From positions 1 to 40,957 of the IMG/VR virus record IMGVR_UViG_3300032215_000356: a stretch of DNA of 40,957 bases; one strand, given 5' to 3'. The notes beneath the pieces were generated by a model. The model saw only the letters and a program-made list of their open reading frames with translations, did not search any database and was not told the DNA's origin. Each line of letters starts with the position of its first letter. Within the stretch, counting starts at the first letter, position 1. This DNA comes from a virus. Both the position numbers and the translations under genes were made by a program. Positions 36,151-40,957 of this stretch are shown here, one piece after another.

Positions 36151-36152
36151 TC
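35983..36152. repeat. Iteron-like array of GACCA/TGGTC elements
   Basis: Nine copies of GACCA or its complement: GACCA at 35983, 35992 and 36001 (exact 9-bp steps, two reading GACCACAC); TGGTC at 36064 and 36073 (again 9 bp); a perfect inverted repeat GACCAC-CTGT-GTGGTC at 36116-36131; and TGGTC at 36138 and 36148, the last overlapping the methyltransferase stop. AT-rich sequence (TTTCCTATTTATATGG) lies between the groups. Such phased direct repeats next to a helicase gene are typical of replication origins; a multimeric operator is the alternative. Confidence 0.6.
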
Positions 36153-36723
36153 ATGTCCACTGCTGGGCCATAGCTTGGGCAACACCGTCGTAGGTCTTGC
36201 TTCGAAGTTTGCTGCGCTCAGGGCTTGGTGGCATCCTATGGATCCGAGCTCTCACCTTTGGGTCTGCACTCAACCCCACCACATTGGTAGGTACCAACAA
36301 AGGCAACCCCTTTAACCACAAACACGTTGCTTTGCTCTCAGGATGCCCAAACTGCCAAGGCTGAATAACTTGGTTAGGCTTTCGCCACTTTGTGCTCATA
36401 ATCCCAATTGGGTTCTCAATGGCAACCTTTGGACAGTCAAGGTTTGCAAACAACATGAAGAACTCAATGCTCTTCTGTTGTCGCCCATCAGCCTGTTTCT
36501 CCTTAAACCACCTTGCCCCACTCACTGCAAGGTCCGTGCAAGGAGGAAAGGCTAGCACCATATCCCAACTCTGATTCAAAACAGGAACTACATCCCCTTG
36601 AATGTGCCACTCTGGGTGTTCCCCACTACATGGCTCTAGGTCACAAGACCAAGCCTCCGCCCCAAGAGCTCTAAATGCCTTGGTGACGGCTTGACTTTCC
36701 TCACACGCTACTAGAACTCTCAC
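36151..36723 (-). CDS. Compact cytosine-C5 methyltransferase-like protein
   Basis: 190 aa. Motif I-like CEESQAVTKAF near the start, motif IV FPPCT with candidate nucleophile Cys62, motif VI IENP (E103-N104-P105), and a C-terminal TYDGVAQAMAQQW resembling motif X of Dcm enzymes. The target-recognition region is very short compared with normal C5 methyltransferases (over 300 aa), so specificity may be loose or need a partner. Phages often carry such mini-enzymes, probably to modify their DNA against restriction. It abuts the helicase gene with no gap. No cognate restriction gene is present. Confidence 0.7.
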   Translation of the reverse strand: MRVLVACEESQAVTKAFRALGAEAWSCDLEPCSGEHPEWHIQGDVVPVLNQSWDMVLAFPPCTDLAVSGARWFKEKQADGRQQKSIEFFMLFANLDCPKVAIENPIGIMSTKWRKPNQVIQPWQFGHPESKATCLWLKGLPLLVPTNVVGLSADPKVRARIHRMPPSPERSKLRSKTYDGVAQAMAQQWT

Positions 36724-38124
36724 TTAAAACTCCCCCTTCAAGACCAGTCCCTTGACGCCCCTAATGCGCTCATCCCCTAATCGACCCCTAACAAGCTTCC
36801 ATGTACTCTCCTCAACCATCCTATGAACGAGCTGAGCCTGCGACACCTCCTCCCTGTACCCCACTCGAGCCTTCCATTGCTTCCAGATCCCCCACAGATT
36901 GGTCGTACTGACGAATCCCCCTTCGCTTTCCACGAAATGGGACTCCAAGAAGTCCTGCACGGGGTTGTTCAGGGACTGGAAACGCCCCACAACTTCCTCT
37001 GCCGCCGCTGGAACTGGCCACAACTGACCCGAATCGGTCTCCTCAAGCAGTTCCTTAGCCCCCTGCAGCGCCCACGCCGCAATACCCGCAGTCTCACCCG
37101 CCAACTTTGACGCCAACTGCAGGTCCTCCCGGCCCAAAAAGCTATTGGTAAACGGCAGAACCAGCATCTTGCTGGCCAAACCCTGCCCCTTGTTGGGCAA
37201 CTTGGGGATCTCATTGCTCTGCACCACCAAGAAACCCGGTATCACCACATCCCGGATGGGCTCCATGTACTTCCTATCAATGCTTACGGGGTCCCCACCC
37301 ACGATGTTTTTCAGTGACGCGACCGCCAATTCACTTTCCCTAGAGTTCAACGCCCCAAATTCACTTACGCTCAGCACCCTTGCCGCCTCCGCACCCCACA
37401 ACCCGAACTGACTAGCCAACTGAGCCATGCTCAGGCCCCTGAAACCATCGCCCATCAGGTTCTTCACGACCCGCATGATCGTTCCCTTGCCGCCACGGAC
37501 CCGTCCCTGCATCAGAAGCCACCGCTGCCACCGTCTCCCGGGCATCAACATCGCGCCCATCGCCCTCTGCAGCAAACTCTTCCACTTCTCATCCCCGCCA
37601 CTCCACTGTTCCAAGCACGCCATCCACGTTGGACACACCGCCGTTGGGTCCCACGCGCACCCCACAACCACAGGCTCAAAGAACAGCTCGTCCCTCACCA
37701 CCGTCTTGCCCGTCAGCACATCCACAACCACATCTTCAAACGCCACGCACCGCTCGAGCTCTGGCGTATCAACCACATTGCCCAGCCACGCCGGCGCATA
37801 GCTCTGCTTCAACCGGATCAACGCCCTCAACGCCTGCTGCACGTTCATCACGGTCTGACTCGTCGGCCCCAATCGCCGCGTATTGATGCCCGTAGGCGTC
37901 GGCGTCTGGATATGCGCATCCTCCATTGCCAACCACAGCGCCTCTTCCAGCCATCGCTCATCCCTGCGCACCCACTTGCCCGCGTACCACTCCCACGGCT
38001 CTCCCCGCCACTCCCAAATACCCATGCGCCCTTGCGGTGTTGTCCACCTTGCCCTCAGAATAGCCCTAGCAATTGCCATGGGCTCTGCACTGTTCAGCGG
38101 GTTCCGTTGCGTCAAGACTTTCAT
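36724..38124 (-). CDS. D5-family (SF3-type) helicase/primase-like protein
   Basis: 466 aa with a perfect AGGAGG upstream. The ATPase core has Walker A QGRVRGGKGT (206-215), an acidic Walker B region SVSEF (251-255) and sensor region VVQSNEIPKLPNKGQGLASK (300-318), which are diagnostic of the D5/poxvirus-type helicases of phages. Residues 1-150 contain the D5_N-like part, Trp-rich (MGIWEWRGEPWEWY); no archaeo-eukaryotic primase catalytic triad is visible, so priming may be done elsewhere. Likely the replicative helicase. The gene lies next to the iteron array, and its strand carries few of the G6 motifs seen elsewhere. Confidence 0.85.
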   Translation of the reverse strand: MKVLTQRNPLNSAEPMAIARAILRARWTTPQGRMGIWEWRGEPWEWYAGKWVRRDERWLEEALWLAMEDAHIQTPTPTGINTRRLGPTSQTVMNVQQALRALIRLKQSYAPAWLGNVVDTPELERCVAFEDVVVDVLTGKTVVRDELFFEPVVVGCAWDPTAVCPTWMACLEQWSGGDEKWKSLLQRAMGAMLMPGRRWQRWLLMQGRVRGGKGTIMRVVKNLMGDGFRGLSMAQLASQFGLWGAEAARVLSVSEFGALNSRESELAVASLKNIVGGDPVSIDRKYMEPIRDVVIPGFLVVQSNEIPKLPNKGQGLASKMLVLPFTNSFLGREDLQLASKLAGETAGIAAWALQGAKELLEETDSGQLWPVPAAAEEVVGRFQSLNNPVQDFLESHFVESEGGFVSTTNLWGIWKQWKARVGYREEVSQAQLVHRMVEESTWKLVRGRLGDERIRGVKGLVLKGEF

Positions 38125-38162
38125 CGCGTATCCTCCTGTTGTTCAGCCCCTAAGGAGCCAGT
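38125..38162. promoter_or_regulatory. 38-bp divergent gap with two back-to-back ribosome-binding sites
   Basis: The gap holds AGGAGG (leftward) for the helicase and AAGGAG (rightward) for the Pro/Ala-rich gene and little else. Two full promoters cannot fit with their leaders, so promoters must lie inside the opposing genes, giving overlapping divergent transcripts, or the site is only a junction. Confidence 0.6.
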
Positions 38163-39593
38163 ATGTCGACCTATTCCAATCCAAGTTTCGATCCAGCATT
38201 CCGCAGGCAGAGCGCGCCGCCCTTCAACCCGCTCCCACCAGCCAACACACCGCTCTTTACCCAGCCGCAGACGAACCCAAACGGCCCGTACGGCGGCCTG
38301 CTTGATTACAAGTGGGAAGCACCAACTTTAAACTGGGGCGGCTCTACGACTTCGGGCTCGGGCAGTGGAGTCGGAGCTGCAAGTGGGGCTAGCACTGCTG
38401 CTAGCAAGCCGAACATTACACCAGGAACAACTCCGGGTCAAACCACAGACACAACAAAGCAGCAAAAGCCGGAAACTGTTTCCGTTGCCGAAATTGGTAA
38501 CGCAAACACCATCGCCGGACTAATCGACCTTGCAGCCAAGGTTGACCGCATGGGCGACGGTATGACCAGGCGTCACCTCCAGACAATGATCTCGGACAAG
38601 ATCAGCGAGATCCGGCGATCCGAAAAGTGGGACTTTGACCGCGCATACGAAACAAAGACTCGAGCTCACTGGGCAAACGTGAGGCAGAAGCAGGCAGCAG
38701 CCGCAAACCCCAAGAAGGACCTAGGTTGGGACGGTGACGGCACCGCAACGCCCAACACCCAACTTGCGCCCTCGACTCCCGCTCCCGCCGCTGCCCCTGC
38801 ACCCGCTGCAGCACCAGCTGCCGCTCCGGCTCAGCAGTTCAACAATGACCCGGCACTTGAGCAGAATTTTCAACAGCAGCAGAGCCAAAATGAAAACACT
38901 TTGCAACAGGCTCGAGGGATGCTCGAGCGTGGAGAGATCACTGTTGAGCAGTATCGCGCACTGACCGGCCGCGACGGCGCTTGGATCCTTAAGGAGAAGG
39001 CAAAGAAGACTGCTCCTGCTGCCCCCGCCCCGGCTCCTGCCGCACCAGCACCAGCCCCCGCAGCTCCAACCCGACAGATGGGACCCACCACCGCCGACCT
39101 TTACCCCAACGGCATGCCCGGCGACACCCCAAGCATGAGCGAACAATTTGGCAACACCGCAGTTGGTCAGGCAGTAGGTTCAACAGGTAGTTTCCTTGGC
39201 AATACTTTTGACACCTTGGATAATGCCAAGCTTGCTGTTGATCGGGCAATTGGCAATACCGTTGGCCCTGTAGTTGAGGGAATTGGAAGTGGTATTGGAA
39301 ACGCCGCAAGTTGGCTTTACGATCTAATTGGACAAGGCGCGGACTCCGCTGCGGCTGGAATTGACTCCGGCCTGAATGCAATTGATTCTGGTGTTAGCGC
39401 TGGTCTGGGTGCAGTTGGTTCTGCTTTTGAAACTGCTGACAATTTTAAGCTTGCCCAAGACAGGAAGGTAGGTCAGGCTCTTCAAGGTTTGTTGGACGAA
39501 TTGAGCTCGGGCCGGATTACTATGGAGCAGTACAACAAACTTCGGGAAGCGCTGCTTAAGCAGGAATACCGTTCACCTCGCGCCCCCAACTAA
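38163..39593 (+). CDS. Pro/Ala-rich virion-like protein with two SHOCT-like motifs
   Basis: 476 aa with AAGGAG upstream. N-terminal 100 residues are Pro/Asn/Thr-rich and disordered, with GPYGGLLD at 41-48 shared with the 10752 protein. Residues 105-180 are helical. Two Ala/Pro linkers (203-224 and 283-302) flank a motif RGEITVEQYRAL (256-267). Residues 330-440 hold Gly/Ala amphipathic repeats in which GNTFDTLDNAKLAVDRAIG resembles a later ETADNFKLAQDRKVG. The end, SGRITMEQYNKL (449-460), repeats the first motif; both resemble SHOCT (short C-terminal) oligomerisation motifs. Likely internal or scaffold-type virion protein; SHOCT assignment is by eye. Confidence 0.65.
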   Translation: MSTYSNPSFDPAFRRQSAPPFNPLPPANTPLFTQPQTNPNGPYGGLLDYKWEAPTLNWGGSTTSGSGSGVGAASGASTAASKPNITPGTTPGQTTDTTKQQKPETVSVAEIGNANTIAGLIDLAAKVDRMGDGMTRRHLQTMISDKISEIRRSEKWDFDRAYETKTRAHWANVRQKQAAAANPKKDLGWDGDGTATPNTQLAPSTPAPAAAPAPAAAPAAAPAQQFNNDPALEQNFQQQQSQNENTLQQARGMLERGEITVEQYRALTGRDGAWILKEKAKKTAPAAPAPAPAAPAPAPAAPTRQMGPTTADLYPNGMPGDTPSMSEQFGNTAVGQAVGSTGSFLGNTFDTLDNAKLAVDRAIGNTVGPVVEGIGSGIGNAASWLYDLIGQGADSAAAGIDSGLNAIDSGVSAGLGAVGSAFETADNFKLAQDRKVGQALQGLLDELSSGRITMEQYNKLREALLKQEYRSPRAPN

Positions 39594-40031
39594 ATGAGCA
39601 CGCAACCCAACCTGATGTACATCTCCTTCGGTGGGGGGATGCGCCTTGTCGGTGAGGACTACATCCTCCGCGAGCTGGCCGCTCTTGGCCTCACGAAGCG
39701 CGGACTACGCCAGCTCTTCCGCAAGCTGAACGTCCCTGTCATCCACGCACCCGGCGATCGCATCCTCGTCGACCTCATCGCATTCATGTTGGCGATGCGC
39801 ACCATCACCCGTCCCGGTGCACCCGACTTCTCCCTGCCCGGCTCCCAGCACCGGCCCAACACACGCACATCTGTCTCCCCGCAGGAGATCATCGACTCTA
39901 TCCCCGAGACCACTGAGCTCATGGAACGTGGTCGCAAGATGTTTGGCATAGTGCAACCTGGCACCTTAAGATCTGCAGCTGGCGAGGTCGTCTCGCGCCT
40001 CAAAGACACCCAAGCTCGGATCAAGAACTAA
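39594..40031 (+). CDS. 145-aa protein with putative HTH
   Basis: Starts immediately after the previous TAA. Residues 20-48 (DYILRELAALGLTKRGLRQL then FRKLNVPVI) look like a helix-turn-helix followed by a hydrophobic helix (LVDLIAFMLAMRTI), then a Pro-rich linker and a C-terminal helical segment. A small-terminase or DNA-binding morphogenesis protein is conceivable but there is no family match. Its TAA shares a base with the next ATG. Confidence 0.6.
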   Translation: MSTQPNLMYISFGGGMRLVGEDYILRELAALGLTKRGLRQLFRKLNVPVIHAPGDRILVDLIAFMLAMRTITRPGAPDFSLPGSQHRPNTRTSVSPQEIIDSIPETTELMERGRKMFGIVQPGTLRSAAGEVVSRLKDTQARIKN

Positions 40032-40957
40032 TGCCCCCCACTCCCCCTCGCCCTATGGGCACCAAGAAGTCCGGACCTACCCTCGCTAACTTCATTGAGA
40101 ACCCCCGTCTCTTGGTGAAGAAGGGCGAGATGCACGTTTCACTTCGTGGGGGGAAGGCCATGCCACTGGCCGACGCGATGGGCCTTGTTGACCAGGTGAT
40201 TGCAAAGGCCCAGGCATCTGGCAAGAGCGCCGACGTTACTCGCCTTCAGCAAGCGAAGCAGAAGCTTGAAGGCCTGACTAAGGTGCAGGCCATGTTGAAG
40301 CAACTCCCGCCCACCGAGGGTGTTATGGCGTCACCCGCTCAGGCCGCCGCGTTGCAGAGAGACAAGAAGGTGTACGAGGTCAATCCCAATGCGCCCTCGG
40401 GTCACTTTGTCAAGCGCTCCTCCGCCGACTATCAGGCTGAAGCCACACCGGCCGATGCCCGTGCAGCTCGCATGGCTGCCTACATGGCCGCCAAGGAAGC
40501 ACCCGCTGCCGCGGTGCCCGCCGAGATCCTTACGGCTATCCGTGAGAAACTAGGTGGCTCTAAGCTTGTAACGGGTTCTCAGATCCGTGCATCGGGAGCC
40601 GTGACCACACAGGGCACCAAGCCGCCCTCGGAGAAGGAGCGCATTGCCCTTAACCGAGCGCAGTACCTCGAAGACGTGGGGGGAAGTGGCTACAGCGGCG
40701 GGGTTCCGTCGCGTATTGAGAACATTGGATCCCCCACTGTGTCCGACATCCTTCGCCGGGGCCGTCGACTCATCGACACCCTAGGCAAGATGCCCACGAA
40801 GAAGGCCTCCAGCACCTTCAAGGCCCTCAAGGTCGAGATGGACCAGGCCGTGAAGGATGGGGCGGTGTCCCGCGAGGTGGCAGACTCGGCGCTGAACCGC
40901 ATTGTCGAGGGCATCATGACCTCCGGCTACGGTGACGCCCTGCTTTCCCGCATCAGC
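40031..40957 (+). CDS. Unidentified protein, truncated at window end (at least 309 aa)
   Basis: Open from the ATG at 40031 (TAATG junction) to the last base with no stop. After a Pro-rich start, residues 15-50 contain PTLANFIENPRLLVKKGEMH; residues 55-90 are a Gln/Lys helix, then an Ala-rich helical region (150-175), a Gly/Ser-rich turn, and a basic helical tail (TLGKMPTKKASSTFKALKVE). No signature of terminase, portal or protease was found. Probably a morphogenesis or structural gene of the block beginning at 38163. The missing 3-prime end is to the right of the window (or at its left end if circular). Confidence 0.65.
   Translation, partial: MPPTPPRPMGTKKSGPTLANFIENPRLLVKKGEMHVSLRGGKAMPLADAMGLVDQVIAKAQASGKSADVTRLQQAKQKLEGLTKVQAMLKQLPPTEGVMASPAQAAALQRDKKVYEVNPNAPSGHFVKRSSADYQAEATPADARAARMAAYMAAKEAPAAAVPAEILTAIREKLGGSKLVTGSQIRASGAVTTQGTKPPSEKERIALNRAQYLEDVGGSGYSGGVPSRIENIGSPTVSDILRRGRRLIDTLGKMPTKKASSTFKALKVEMDQAVKDGAVSREVADSALNRIVEGIMTSGYGDALLSRIS

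Noticed and set aside
38763-39067. GC-rich Ala/Pro-coding stretches as DNA-level repeats
   Set aside because: The repeats follow from protein low complexity (Pro-Ala linkers); codons vary, so there is no separate DNA element.
1-40957. CRISPR array, tRNA, insertion sequence or attachment site
   Set aside because: No regularly spaced identical direct repeats with unique spacers, no cloverleaf with CCA-type end, no transposase or integrase, and no tRNA-like 3-prime end were found by eye.

Overview
The window reads as most of a tailed double-stranded DNA phage genome, probably a short-tailed (podovirus-like) phage. Support: a family A DNA polymerase, a D5-type helicase, a RecA-like ATPase, a connector-like protein, a very large beta-rich tail protein, several large Gln/Ala-rich internal-virion-like proteins, and dense packing with many 1-4 nt start/stop overlaps. 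By eye GC is in the upper fifties percent. No host gene, tRNA, integrase, insertion sequence or CRISPR array is visible. The host cannot be named from the sequence. Several small families here (DUF6321-like, DUF5856-like and Nmad1-like proteins) are familiar from aquatic phages, so an aquatic bacterium is a reasonable but unproven guess.

Layout. (1) About 1-18.6 kb, rightward: a HExxH mini-protein, a DUF5856-like protein, a run of tiny basic proteins, a connector-like protein, two unusual surface-like proteins (one with about 12 percent cysteine), a membrane/lysis-like set (small TM protein, lipoprotein with an extra TM, TM-plus-coil protein) around an Nmad1 gene, the 873-aa nozzle-like tail protein, then a chain of internal-virion-like proteins ending in a 1330-aa protein behind a strong intrinsic terminator. 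(2) About 38.1-18.5 kb, leftward: helicase, a compact cytosine-methyltransferase-like gene, a 426-bp non-coding region with structured leader elements and an iteron-like array, small early genes, an SSB-like gene, a CobS/MoxR-type AAA+ ATPase paired with a CobT/VWA protein, uracil-DNA glycosylase, PolA, an ERCC4-type nuclease, two tail-fibre-like genes including an SGNH hydrolase, then a recombination set (PD-(D/E)XK nuclease, RecA-like ATPase, second SSB-like protein). (3) 38.2-41 kb, rightward again: a Pro/Ala-rich protein with two SHOCT-like motifs and two further genes, the last cut by the window edge.

No terminase, portal, major capsid protein or endolysin could be recognised, so either that block lies outside the window or those proteins are too diverged to see.

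The most striking non-gene signals are: (a) GTGGGGGGAC, 12 exact copies plus many near copies, mostly on the top strand whatever the direction of the gene; (b) an array of nine GACCA/TGGTC elements at 35983-36152, a candidate origin or operator; (c) the structured 5-prime leader next to it; (d) two leftward intergenic hairpins with an identical 9-bp stem. The most interesting protein system is the AAA+/VWA chelatase-like pair with its small satellite genes. All counts and positions were made by eye; functions are homology-style inferences without database searches.
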